Shown here: positions 26,228-35,225 of the stretch, piece by piece
How the letters are laid out: each line of letters starts with the position of its first letter
Position numbering within the stretch: position 1 is the first letter of the stretch
Source of the DNA: Candidatus Gerdarchaeota archaeon
Lineage (GTDB): Archaea > Asgardarchaeota > Heimdallarchaeia > JABLTI01
DNA length: 40,267 bases
Direction: 5' to 3'
Assembly: GCA_016839405.1 (NCBI GenBank)
Contig: JAEOUJ010000222.1
Location: 1-40,267 of the forward strand
Position numbers and translations under genes: made by a program
Notes under the pieces: generated by a model
What the model was told of the DNA's origin: nothing
Seen by the model: the letters and a program-made list of their open reading frames with translations, nothing else
Databases searched by the model: none

Positions 26228-27490
26228 TTCAATTCCTTTTTCTCCTTTATTATAGAAAATTGATTTGTAAGTCCAATAATCTCTGGATAGATATATGCCT
26301 AAAAGAAATCCAATAGATATAATAGTACAACACATAATAGGACCTAAAATAGCATAAGCCTTCATCGATGGTAAGAAGTATTTAAAACTAAAAAGAAACC
26401 CAAAAAAGATGTAAAAGTAAACTAAAATTATAATGATATAAATAGTTAAAATAATATACCGTACTTTTTTTCTTGAAAAGAAACCTATTATTAATCCTAT
26501 AAATAATCCAGAAGCAGTTTTAATAAGTAGTGCCCATATGACTGTAGAAATCTCTGTGGATTTGAATAATTGATAAATAATATTATCAAATTCTCTATCA
26601 CTGAGTATGGAATCTATAATAAACGTTGCAGCAAAGATTATAACTAATGGTAGAATGACAGCAATAATTTCAAGAATAAATCTTCTAATAACTAACATAT
26701 TCTTCATATAAACAAGTAAAACAAACCAAAGAATTGGTAAAAACCATAGTATTGAAAATAGAATATCTGTAGATTCAGCAAAATCATATTGTCTCACGAA
26801 AGTTAATGGCAAAACTGCACTGTAAATGTAAATAGCAAAAAAAGTACTATTAAGAATAATTTTTCGAATTAATGGTATTTTACTTTGGATTCCATCCTTC
26901 TTTTTCATCATAAGCAAATCAGTGAAGCTCTGTTTGAAAGTGATTATTCCTAATTGCAACATAAAATTTTGATATAATGGATAGAATGTTAAACCAAAAA
27001 TGAAGAATTGAATATTGTTATTGAAGCTATAATTAAATTGTGTTGAAATACTTTTCACAAAAACAATAATTATTGGTATTGTATATAAGATCCAATTAGT
27101 GAAAATAATTAATTTTGAATTTTGATATCTTTTACACAGAACAGTTGAACCTGAAATAGTTAATAACACAATGGCTATTGGAGTAAATACAAAATAACCT
27201 GTTGATGCTTTAACTATGTTAAAATAGTAATGCCATTCATTATTGAAATATTGTGAATTATAAATCCATTTATAGAAGAAATTCGTTCCATCAAAGCTTT
27301 GTTCAGTTGATGAATCTATTACAAAATCAGGTAAAGGGACATAAATAACAAGAAGGCTTAAAATTGTAATTCCAAAAACAGTTAATATTATAGATAATAT
27401 AAAACGGTAATTAATTTTAATATCTAGCATTTTAAGTTTAATATATGAGATATCATCATTGCTTTCATTATAATTTGTATTAGATTCCAA
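26201..27490 (-). CDS. Polytopic membrane protein, possible divergent DppB-DppC-like permease
   Basis: 429 residues with about ten membrane helices. Last gene of the binding-protein operon, five bases after its neighbour. Residues ~20-290 follow the DppB/OppB plan by eye: an N-terminal helix, a polar outer loop with 'NFFYKWIYNSQYF', helices, then a cytosolic loop 'MMKKKDGIQSKIPLIRKIILNS' placed where the EAA loop (A..kGl......rHil.na) is expected. Residues ~295-420 resemble the start of a DppC subunit ('GLFIGLIIGFF') but end before a second EAA loop. If right, this is a B-C fusion with a cut-off C half. The link is weak and it may be an unrelated membrane protein. TTG start. Confidence 0.45.
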   Translation of the reverse strand: MESNTNYNESNDDISYIKLKMLDIKINYRFILSIILTVFGITILSLLVIYVPLPDFVIDSSTEQSFDGTNFFYKWIYNSQYFNNEWHYYFNIVKASTGYFVFTPIAIVLLTISGSTVLCKRYQNSKLIIFTNWILYTIPIIIVFVKSISTQFNYSFNNNIQFFIFGLTFYPLYQNFMLQLGIITFKQSFTDLLMMKKKDGIQSKIPLIRKIILNSTFFAIYIYSAVLPLTFVRQYDFAESTDILFSILWFLPILWFVLLVYMKNMLVIRRFILEIIAVILPLVIIFAATFIIDSILSDREFDNIIYQLFKSTEISTVIWALLIKTASGLFIGLIIGFFSRKKVRYIILTIYIIIILVYFYIFFGFLFSFKYFLPSMKAYAILGPIMCCTIISIGFLLGIYLSRDYWTYKSIFYNKGEKGIESSSTRELS

Positions 27491-27495
27491 ATGTT

Positions 27496-29421
27496 CTAAC
27501 CTCTCTCATTCTTTTTTCTTGTTCTAATTAGTTTCATTATAACAGGAACTAGTATTAAAAGAATAACAATTGGAGATAATACATATCCAAGAATAATTTT
27601 AATATTCTCTATTATTTTTGTTGGTGTTGTTGGTACTTGGGGATTTGCCATTGTATAATATTCTCTAGCTTTATCTAAATCAAAATTATATCGTATAATG
27701 TTAGGATTACAAAATGATCCCATAGTGGAATAAATTGGCCAATAATCAATAGAAGCTTCTGCATTATGCAGAACTTCATTTATTTCTTGATTATCTATTG
27801 CATAATTAATAGATTTTCTTAATGCTAATCCTTTGGTTAAAGAAGGATCATATGCAGCATTTGTTCTATCACCAATATACAAACGATCCTCTCTTAAATT
27901 AAAACCAATAAATGACAACCTATTTCTAATACAATTATAAATTGAAAAATCAGTATATAATAAATAATCTTCTTTTTTATCACTAAAATAATCAAGAGAA
28001 ACTAAATCTAAATAACCAGATTCAAATTCAAGAAAAATTGTTTGTATATCATCAATTATTCGAATATGTAACTCTTTAAGCAAACTTTCAAAAGTACCAA
28101 AACGTGTTATGAAATCAAGATCAGGATCGCTATTTATTGAGTCATTTAACCACCAGCTGTCCTCAAATAATTGTAAAATGGTTTTTTCATCTTCAATATA
28201 GGAATTAATTTCAAATAAACTTGTTCCAAAACAATTACTTGAATATGATTCCCAAGAAGAATGGGTTATATCAGGTGTTATTCCGTCTGTTAATTGTGTT
28301 TGGTTTAAGAAATGTTCAGGTAGAATTAAGACATTTAATTTTGTAAATAAGGGAGCAAAAGATTCAGAATTCTGTGTTGTTAAATCATTATCAACATAAA
28401 TATCCAAAGTATATTCATCAATAATTTCCATATCTTTTATCCAATAATATGATAATTTATCTATAGAGAGATATTTCCAACAATAAAGAGAGAAATAAAC
28501 ATCGTAGGCATCAAAATATTCGCTAATAAATACTCCTTCCGGATCATTCTGCCATTTAACCCCTTCGCGACATTTTAATCGAATATAAGTCTCATTTATA
28601 ACACTATAATCTTCTACTAAGTGTGGCCATAAACCATTTGTTTCATTTTCAATTGGATAATTAAATGATTCACTCCAAAACAATGAATCCAAACATAATT
28701 TTGAAATGAAAGATGATGAAGGATCGTATTGAAAGAGAGGATTTAATTCAATCCATTGATTATCAGCTATAACAATTTTAAAAATAGCTTCTTGATTATA
28801 ATGTAATCCATCCCATTCCATTTTCCCCCATGATTTAAGTAATCCATGATCACTATTATAACCAATCAAATTATTCCAAGATGCTTTACTATCATTAAAG
28901 TAAAAAAGTGGTTTTATTGGACAAATTTTATCCATTAAGTATTGTTGCCATTCCCAAGATAACAACTTTCTCTCAGATGAATTCGTGCCAATATCATTAT
29001 TTATATCAAACAAGTACTTATCATTAATACCATTGTTTACAGCTTCATTCCAATCTAAGCTTGAATCATAACCAAAGAAATTGTAGAAACCATTTGTTCC
29101 GTAAATGTTAGAAAAGTCAATATCTGTTTTATCTTGGGTAATTTCCATGCAATATATGTCAAAATCTCTAACATTTATCAATTGATCATAAAACTCACAA
29201 TAAGAGTAAAATTCCACATTTAAATCAATATTATTTCTAGCTAGATGTTGTTTTAAGAAATTAAGATAATCTCGAAAAGGATCTCTCATATATGTTATCG
29301 CTTTTAATTCGATTATAGGAGGTACATACCAATTACCATCAATAGGCTGAATGAAAGCAATTGAAATATTACTATTAATTAAAATAAATAAAAAAACCAT
29401 TGCAGCAATTTTTTCTCTCAA
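27496..29421 (-). CDS. Circularly permuted family 5 solute-binding protein (copy E)
   Basis: 641 residues, most divergent of five paralogs. N-terminal signal/anchor 1-25. Residues ~38-205 match the usual C-terminal part of OppA/DppA proteins: 'YLNFLKQHLARNNIDLNV' (iq..L..iGi.v), 'DFDIY', then 'SWEWQQYLMDKICPIKPLF' (the q..l....P..pl stretch). The usual N-terminal part begins at ~215 (IVIADNQWIELNP) and runs through 'LKCREGVKWQND' and GLALRKSINYAID (531-543) to DLDKAREYYTMA (581-592), where canonical proteins would carry on. It ends with a membrane helix at about 605-625 and a basic tail. TTG start; four bases (3-base gap) behind copy D. Peptide-type ligand inferred. Confidence 0.82.
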   Translation of the reverse strand: MREKIAAMVFLFILINSNISIAFIQPIDGNWYVPPIIELKAITYMRDPFRDYLNFLKQHLARNNIDLNVEFYSYCEFYDQLINVRDFDIYCMEITQDKTDIDFSNIYGTNGFYNFFGYDSSLDWNEAVNNGINDKYLFDINNDIGTNSSERKLLSWEWQQYLMDKICPIKPLFYFNDSKASWNNLIGYNSDHGLLKSWGKMEWDGLHYNQEAIFKIVIADNQWIELNPLFQYDPSSSFISKLCLDSLFWSESFNYPIENETNGLWPHLVEDYSVINETYIRLKCREGVKWQNDPEGVFISEYFDAYDVYFSLYCWKYLSIDKLSYYWIKDMEIIDEYTLDIYVDNDLTTQNSESFAPLFTKLNVLILPEHFLNQTQLTDGITPDITHSSWESYSSNCFGTSLFEINSYIEDEKTILQLFEDSWWLNDSINSDPDLDFITRFGTFESLLKELHIRIIDDIQTIFLEFESGYLDLVSLDYFSDKKEDYLLYTDFSIYNCIRNRLSFIGFNLREDRLYIGDRTNAAYDPSLTKGLALRKSINYAIDNQEINEVLHNAEASIDYWPIYSTMGSFCNPNIIRYNFDLDKAREYYTMANPQVPTTPTKIIENIKIILGYVLSPIVILLILVPVIMKLIRTRKKNERG

Positions 29422-29424
29422 TTT

Positions 29425-31341
29425 TTAATTAACCCTCTTTCTTTTCTTCATTTTTACAATCAAGTAAATAGTAAATGAAATTACAAGCAACGAAATAATT
29501 GGCAATAAAACAATTAATGCAACTAATGAAGCGGGAAAAACATTGCATCCATTAACCCAACCTATGTCGTATCCAGCTCTGGTCATATATTCCCTTGCTT
29601 TATCAAGATCGTAATTATATCTAATTATATTTGGATTACACCATTCACCTAAATTTGATGGAATAGGATGATCTAATCTTGAAAAATCAGAATAATGATT
29701 AATAGCATTGATTTCAGTTTTACCTATTGCATAAGAAATGGCTTTTCTTAACGCAACTCCTTTGGTCATAGTTGGATCAAGATCAGTTGGAGTCATATCA
29801 CCAAGGTATGATCTATTTGGCTGCAAATTAAAAACAAAATAATTGATTTTACCATTAGTGAGATTTTGAGATTGGAAATTACCGTTATCTATTATTTCTG
29901 ATATTAAATTATAATCTTGAACAGTTATGAAATCTAATTGACCAATCAAAAATTCAGATAAAGTAGAATTGATATCTCCAATCATTTTTATTCTTAGTTT
30001 ATCTAAACCACCAGTAAAATTGCCAAATCGATTCTCCCAATCAAGTAAAGTATCGCTTGTTATTGACTCATTTAACCACCAACAATCAGAAAATAAATTC
30101 ATTGAAATTTCGTTACTAGTAATATCATTAATTTCAAAAAGACCTGTACCAAAACATCTATTCGAATATTTTTCCCAAGAAGGGTGATTTATATCAGGTG
30201 AAACCATATCTGCAAGCTGAGATTGATTGAGATAATGTTCAGGTAATATTAGAATATTTAATTTAGCTAAAGCTGGAGCAAATATCTCATGTTCTAATGT
30301 AGATTCATCCCCATCTATATATATATTCATTGTATAATCATCAATAATTTCCATATTTGAAATCCAAGGAAATGCTTCTGGATAATCCTGATAATTATTC
30401 CACATATAAATAGTAAAGAAAACATCATGAATGTCTAAGTATTCATCAGTAAAAATGCCTTCTGAGTCTGTTTGCCATTTTATTCCTTCTCGAATCTTTA
30501 ATTGTAAAGTGGTATTGTCTAAATAAGTATAATTTTCCAGAAGATGAAATCTGAAATTCTTATCAAGAAATCCTCTCATGAATTCTCGTTTTTCATTATC
30601 TAACCAAAATAGTGGATCAAGACATGCTTTTTGAATCAAACTTGAATTTTCATTGCAGTTAAAGATTGGTATTAAATTATTCCATTCACCATTTGCAATA
30701 TATAACTCATTATCATTAATTTGATTTTCATGTAAACCATCCCAATTCATGTGCCCCCAAGATTGAAATAAACCTTTTGAAATATTATATCCAAATAGAT
30801 TTGACCAATATAATGAGTAATCTTTACAATTAAACAATGTAACAATTGGTACTATTTTATCCATTAAGTATTGTTGCCAATCCCAACTGCATTGCATTCG
30901 TTCTTCTGAGTCTGATGGTATAATAAGATTACATTGTTGGATAAACCATTCATTCAAACCGGTTTCTAATTCTTCATAATAATCTATTGATGAATTATAA
31001 TTAGATAAATTAAGCGAACCATTTTCACTGTAAATTTCCATCCAATCAGGATCATAATCTGGTTTGAATAATTCTTGATAAGTTATATCAAAATCCCTTT
31101 CAATATATACTTCATCATAAAAATCCAAATCATCTAAAATAATTACATCAAGATCAATACCTATTCGCCCCAAATTTAATTTTAGAAATTGTCCATAATT
31201 TATTACCCAATGATTATTCATGGTCTTATAAACTAAAGTGAAAAAAGGTTCGCGACAAACTATTTTTTGCTCTTTTATAATTATAAAATTTGTACTCGAA
31301 ATTAGTAAAATAATCAATAAAACTGCTTTTTTATTTTTCAT
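29425..31341 (-). CDS. Circularly permuted family 5 solute-binding protein (copy D)
   Basis: 638 residues. N-terminal membrane segment 6-22. The relocated segment runs ~32-203 (FFTLVYKTMNNHW, FLKLNLGRIGIDLDV, then SWDWQQYLMDKIVPIVTLF). The normal N-lobe begins at ~213 (LYIANGEWNNLIP), with LKIREGIKWQTD, 'CFGTGLFEI' (the GTGPY-like site), GVALRKAISYAIG (528-540) and DLDKAREYMTRAGYD (578-592), the clearest match to the conserved 'DpekAk.lL.eAGY'. It then leaves the fold for a membrane helix (~605-630) and a basic tail. ATG start, overlapping copy C by 11 bases. Extracellular, anchored at one or both ends. Confidence 0.85.
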   Translation of the reverse strand: MKNKKAVLLIILLISSTNFIIIKEQKIVCREPFFTLVYKTMNNHWVINYGQFLKLNLGRIGIDLDVIILDDLDFYDEVYIERDFDITYQELFKPDYDPDWMEIYSENGSLNLSNYNSSIDYYEELETGLNEWFIQQCNLIIPSDSEERMQCSWDWQQYLMDKIVPIVTLFNCKDYSLYWSNLFGYNISKGLFQSWGHMNWDGLHENQINDNELYIANGEWNNLIPIFNCNENSSLIQKACLDPLFWLDNEKREFMRGFLDKNFRFHLLENYTYLDNTTLQLKIREGIKWQTDSEGIFTDEYLDIHDVFFTIYMWNNYQDYPEAFPWISNMEIIDDYTMNIYIDGDESTLEHEIFAPALAKLNILILPEHYLNQSQLADMVSPDINHPSWEKYSNRCFGTGLFEINDITSNEISMNLFSDCWWLNESITSDTLLDWENRFGNFTGGLDKLRIKMIGDINSTLSEFLIGQLDFITVQDYNLISEIIDNGNFQSQNLTNGKINYFVFNLQPNRSYLGDMTPTDLDPTMTKGVALRKAISYAIGKTEINAINHYSDFSRLDHPIPSNLGEWCNPNIIRYNYDLDKAREYMTRAGYDIGWVNGCNVFPASLVALIVLLPIISLLVISFTIYLIVKMKKRKRVN

Positions 31342-33283
31342 ACTTTAGTAAATCTCTCTTCTTATTTTTTTTATAAAATAAAATTGATGCAAAAATAATG
31401 AATAGGCATAATGAATAATAGGAATTAACTGAAACCGATGAAGAAGTGATATTACATGGATCACAGCAACCATATCGCCAATCAGGAAAACCTGGCGGAA
31501 ATTTAAAATCAAAACAACTTAAGCTTCCCCATAAGCACATAAACCCCCATGCATAATCATAATTATAACAATAATTTGGCATATTTGAATTGCACCATTT
31601 ACTTAAATGGGGGGATATTGGAAAATTATTCAAACTCATTTTTCCCCCATGAATTATTTCATTAATTTCTTCACGATCAATAGCATAAGAAATTGCTTTT
31701 CGCAAACAATATCCTAGTGAAAAATTAAAATCAGCATCTATTTTATCAGTATCACCAATTAATTCCCTTTCTTCTCTCAAATTAAAACCTATAATACTAC
31801 AATGAGTTGATAATTTGGATAATATATTAATTGATGGATAATCATGAATATGATTTTCATAATCTAATATTTCATTTGTAGTTCTAGGTAACAGATCTAA
31901 ATAACCTAAATAAAATTGGTTTTCTCTTTGATTTTCATTTATTATCTTTATATTTAGTATTTCAGGACAATTAATGAAATTGCCAAATCTCGGTTCCCAA
32001 TTTATAGAAGAGTCTTGTGTTATTTGGGAATCCATCCACCAACAATTTTCAAAAAGTGATAGGCTTGTATAATAATTCTCAAGATAATCTGAGATTTCCA
32101 TTAAACCTGTACCAAAAGCTTTTTTTGAAAATTCCAACCAAGAATTATGAGCTATATCTGGTGTGATACCATCAATTAACTGACTTTGATTAAGATAATG
32201 TTCTGGCAGAATTTTTATCTGAGATAAATCATCGAGATAATTATTGTAAACGATATTATTTGTATATTGAGGATTATTGCCTAAATATATGTCAACTGTT
32301 AAAGAATCAACTATTTTAAAGTCAATTAACCATGGTAAAGCATCAACCATTTTATTTAGATATAATGTGAAAAAAACATCTTCAGCATCAAAATATTCAT
32401 TTGTAAATTTATCTTCAGGATCATCCTGCCATTTAATGCCATCACGTAAAGTCATTCTTACATGACTGTTATTTAGATGGGTCCAATTAGTAGCTAAATG
32501 TGGCCAATATGTATAATCATTATCTCGCCAAATAAGAGGATCCATAATACAATCAATTATGAATTTATCAGAGAAAGTTTGGTTATTTGAATGAATAACT
32601 GGATTTAAATCGATCCAAGAATTATCAGCAATATTTATTTCATTTTGTGAAATTTGACCTATGTGTGTCCCATCCCAAGAAAGATTTCCCCATGATTGTA
32701 TTAATCCTTTATCGAAATTGAAACCTTTCAGATTATTATAAAGCAATAAATAATCATTTTCTACAAATAAAGGATAACAAGGAAGTATTTCATCCATTAA
32801 ATAATATTGCCAGTCCCAACATTGCTCATATCGTTCAGTACTATCTGGTGGATAAATGGTATTTATTTGTTGAATCATCCATTCATTTTTACCAGTTCCT
32901 AATTGTTCATCATAATCTAATTCTGTATTATATCCTGAAAAATTTAATGATCCGTTTTCATTGTAAACTATATTTAAGAAAGATCCTATTGATGAATAAT
33001 CATATTGGATATAACATAGATCGAAATTGTGATACACATATATTAAATCAAAATAGGAATGGTCGAAGAATATTATATCTAGATTTATTCCAATATTAGC
33101 TAAATTCTGTTTTATTATTGTCATATAATCATAAGCAATATTATCAAGTGGTGGTACAATAGCTACCAATGAGAAGAAAGGTTCAACACTTCTTATTTTT
33201 TTATTTTTTATTTGCAAAAAACATAGGGAAACAATCAAAAGTACTATTATGATTGTTATTTTTCTTTTATTAATTCTTTTCAA
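31331..33283 (-). CDS. Circularly permuted family 5 solute-binding protein (copy C)
   Basis: 650 residues. Signal/anchor 9-25. Relocated segment ~35-205 (FFSLVAIVPPL, IIKQNLANIGINLDI, NENGSLNFSGYNTELDYDEQL, CWDWQYYLMDEILPCYPLF). N-lobe from ~216 (INIADNSWIDLNP), LRDGIKWQDD (279-288), FDAEDVFFTLYL, AFGTGLMEI, then YCLRKAISYAIDREEI (525-540). The final AGY-like site has decayed (MCLWGSL). After PPGFPDWRYGC and a Ser/Asn-rich linker come a membrane helix (~624-640) and a basic tail. TTG start with AAGGAGG upstream; overlaps copy B by 14 bases. Cys-rich near the end (CCDPC), unlike the others. Confidence 0.85.
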   Translation of the reverse strand: MKRINKRKITIIIVLLIVSLCFLQIKNKKIRSVEPFFSLVAIVPPLDNIAYDYMTIIKQNLANIGINLDIIFFDHSYFDLIYVYHNFDLCYIQYDYSSIGSFLNIVYNENGSLNFSGYNTELDYDEQLGTGKNEWMIQQINTIYPPDSTERYEQCWDWQYYLMDEILPCYPLFVENDYLLLYNNLKGFNFDKGLIQSWGNLSWDGTHIGQISQNEINIADNSWIDLNPVIHSNNQTFSDKFIIDCIMDPLIWRDNDYTYWPHLATNWTHLNNSHVRMTLRDGIKWQDDPEDKFTNEYFDAEDVFFTLYLNKMVDALPWLIDFKIVDSLTVDIYLGNNPQYTNNIVYNNYLDDLSQIKILPEHYLNQSQLIDGITPDIAHNSWLEFSKKAFGTGLMEISDYLENYYTSLSLFENCWWMDSQITQDSSINWEPRFGNFINCPEILNIKIINENQRENQFYLGYLDLLPRTTNEILDYENHIHDYPSINILSKLSTHCSIIGFNLREERELIGDTDKIDADFNFSLGYCLRKAISYAIDREEINEIIHGGKMSLNNFPISPHLSKWCNSNMPNYCYNYDYAWGFMCLWGSLSCFDFKFPPGFPDWRYGCCDPCNITSSSVSVNSYYSLCLFIIFASILFYKKNKKRDLLKYEK

Positions 33284-35225
33284 TCCTATTTTTCCTCCTT
33301 TTTAATATTAATAATATAACTACACCAAAAATTCCAATATAATAATAAAAATTAACACTAATTGCTGATGATTCATTTATAGGAGAACAAGCATACTCCC
33401 AATCAGGAAAACCATCTGGATATGGAATATTAAAATAATTGCTAAGCATAAATCCAGCAGCACGCATAAAAGCATTACCCCAATCAAGATTGAGACAATA
33501 TTTACCTATATTAGGATCACACCACTTACCAAGAATTGGTGAAATAGGATAATCACATATTATAGCTTCACCCCCATAAATAACATCATTTATTTCTTCT
33601 CTGTTAATAGCATAAGCTATTGCTTTACGTATTGCTAATCCTTTTGATATTTCTGGGAAATCATAACATGGAGTATTATCTCCAATAAACACTGCTGTTT
33701 CTCGCAAATTAAATCCTATAAAATCAAAAAAACCAGTTGGTTTTATTTGAATATTAATGTCATTTACTTCTAACCAATCTGAATTTGGTAGATAATTGGA
33801 TTCTTCATAAAGATCTAATTTTCCTTCATAGAATTCATTTAAAATTGAATTATAACCATAAAAATCATTTCTTATACGAATATGATTTGGTGAATTACTA
33901 AAATCACCAAAACGTAATTGCCAATTAAGTAATTCATCATTAGTCATAGATGAATTTAACCACCAACTCTCTGAATTAATAGTAAGAACAGTTTCTTTAT
34001 ATGGTTTATAATGTACAAAGTTAAATAAACCTGTACCAAATGGATTCTCATCAAATTCTAACCAGGATTGATGTGTAATATCTGGTGTTATACTATCTGT
34101 TAATTGCGTTTGATTGAGAAAGTGTTCTGGAACAATATTCATTTCTGATAGGTCATCCAAATATTGATTATACAAACTATCTTCTAAGTAATAATCTTCA
34201 CTAATAATGAGATCAATTGTGTATTTATCTACAATATAGAAATCTTCTAACCAATACCAATCACTACTTTTTATTGAAATTTCCTTGTAACAATAAAGTG
34301 TGAAATAAATATCCACAGCATCTAAATATTCATTTGGAAAATCATTTCTAGGATCACTTTGCCATTTTATACCTTCTCGTAATGTTAATCTTAAATGATT
34401 TTCCGCTAAATAACTCCAATCTTTGACTATATGAGGCCAATAAGTTAGATCGCTATCTCGCCAAAAAAGTGAATCCATTATGCAATCAATTATAAAATTA
34501 TCAACTATTCTTAGACAATCAGCATCCCAAAAAGGAGAAAAAATACCACAAACAAAATCAGCATAGACTACTTCATCTTGGCTTATTTGACCATCATGCA
34601 AACCATCCCAATTTAACTTCCCCCAAGATTGTAACAAACCATCTTGATAATTATAACCTTCTAAATTATTATAATAATATATTTTATTATTTTGAGTAAA
34701 AAGAGGTAACATTGGCAAAATTTTATCCATTAAGTAATTCTGCCATTCCCAACATAACTCATATCTTTCATTGCTATTGGGTTGTATGTAACTATAGATT
34801 TCCTGCATATACCACTCATTTTTACCTGTACCTAAAGATTCATCATAATCCATTTCTGTATGGTAACCAAATAAGTTAAGGGTTCCATCTTCATTATAGA
34901 CCTCTATAAGATAATTACTTAATTCATCCATACCAAAACCAATTGATATGATATCATAATCATAGTAAACAAGTATTGTATTCAAGAAATCCCCCAAATC
35001 TTGAACAACTATTTCTATATTAATACCTATACGACTTAAATGTTGTTTAATTAAATTTGCAAAATCAGGATATGGATCTTGATTCAAGACTTTGAAATTT
35101 AAAGTAAAATAGGGTTCTATACCTTCTGTTTTTTTTACATTAAAAATAGTAAAACTTGAACTAATCAAAAATATTGTTAAAAATACTAATATGAATGTTT
35201 TTTTTCTTCTATAAATCATTTTCAT
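33270..35225 (-). CDS. Circularly permuted family 5 solute-binding protein (copy B)
   Basis: 651 residues. Signal/anchor 9-27. Relocated segment ~38-208 (YFTLNFKVLNQD, LIKQHLSRIGINIEIVV, NEDGTLNLFGYHTEMDYDE, CWEWQNYLMDKILPMLPLF). N-lobe from ~217, with LREGIKWQSD (282-291), LDAVDIYFTLYC, PFGTGLFNF, GLAIRKAIAYAINREEI (529-545), FMRAAGF (586-592). The end has YPDGFPDWEYAC, a membrane helix (~622-642) and basic KRRKNR. It starts in an ATGA overlap with copy A; a GGAG just before also suits Met3 at 35219. It is the closest relative of the decayed copy at 37270-37760. Confidence 0.85.
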   Translation of the reverse strand: MKMIYRRKKTFILVFLTIFLISSSFTIFNVKKTEGIEPYFTLNFKVLNQDPYPDFANLIKQHLSRIGINIEIVVQDLGDFLNTILVYYDYDIISIGFGMDELSNYLIEVYNEDGTLNLFGYHTEMDYDESLGTGKNEWYMQEIYSYIQPNSNERYELCWEWQNYLMDKILPMLPLFTQNNKIYYYNNLEGYNYQDGLLQSWGKLNWDGLHDGQISQDEVVYADFVCGIFSPFWDADCLRIVDNFIIDCIMDSLFWRDSDLTYWPHIVKDWSYLAENHLRLTLREGIKWQSDPRNDFPNEYLDAVDIYFTLYCYKEISIKSSDWYWLEDFYIVDKYTIDLIISEDYYLEDSLYNQYLDDLSEMNIVPEHFLNQTQLTDSITPDITHQSWLEFDENPFGTGLFNFVHYKPYKETVLTINSESWWLNSSMTNDELLNWQLRFGDFSNSPNHIRIRNDFYGYNSILNEFYEGKLDLYEESNYLPNSDWLEVNDINIQIKPTGFFDFIGFNLRETAVFIGDNTPCYDFPEISKGLAIRKAIAYAINREEINDVIYGGEAIICDYPISPILGKWCDPNIGKYCLNLDWGNAFMRAAGFMLSNYFNIPYPDGFPDWEYACSPINESSAISVNFYYYIGIFGVVILLILKRRKNRIEKN

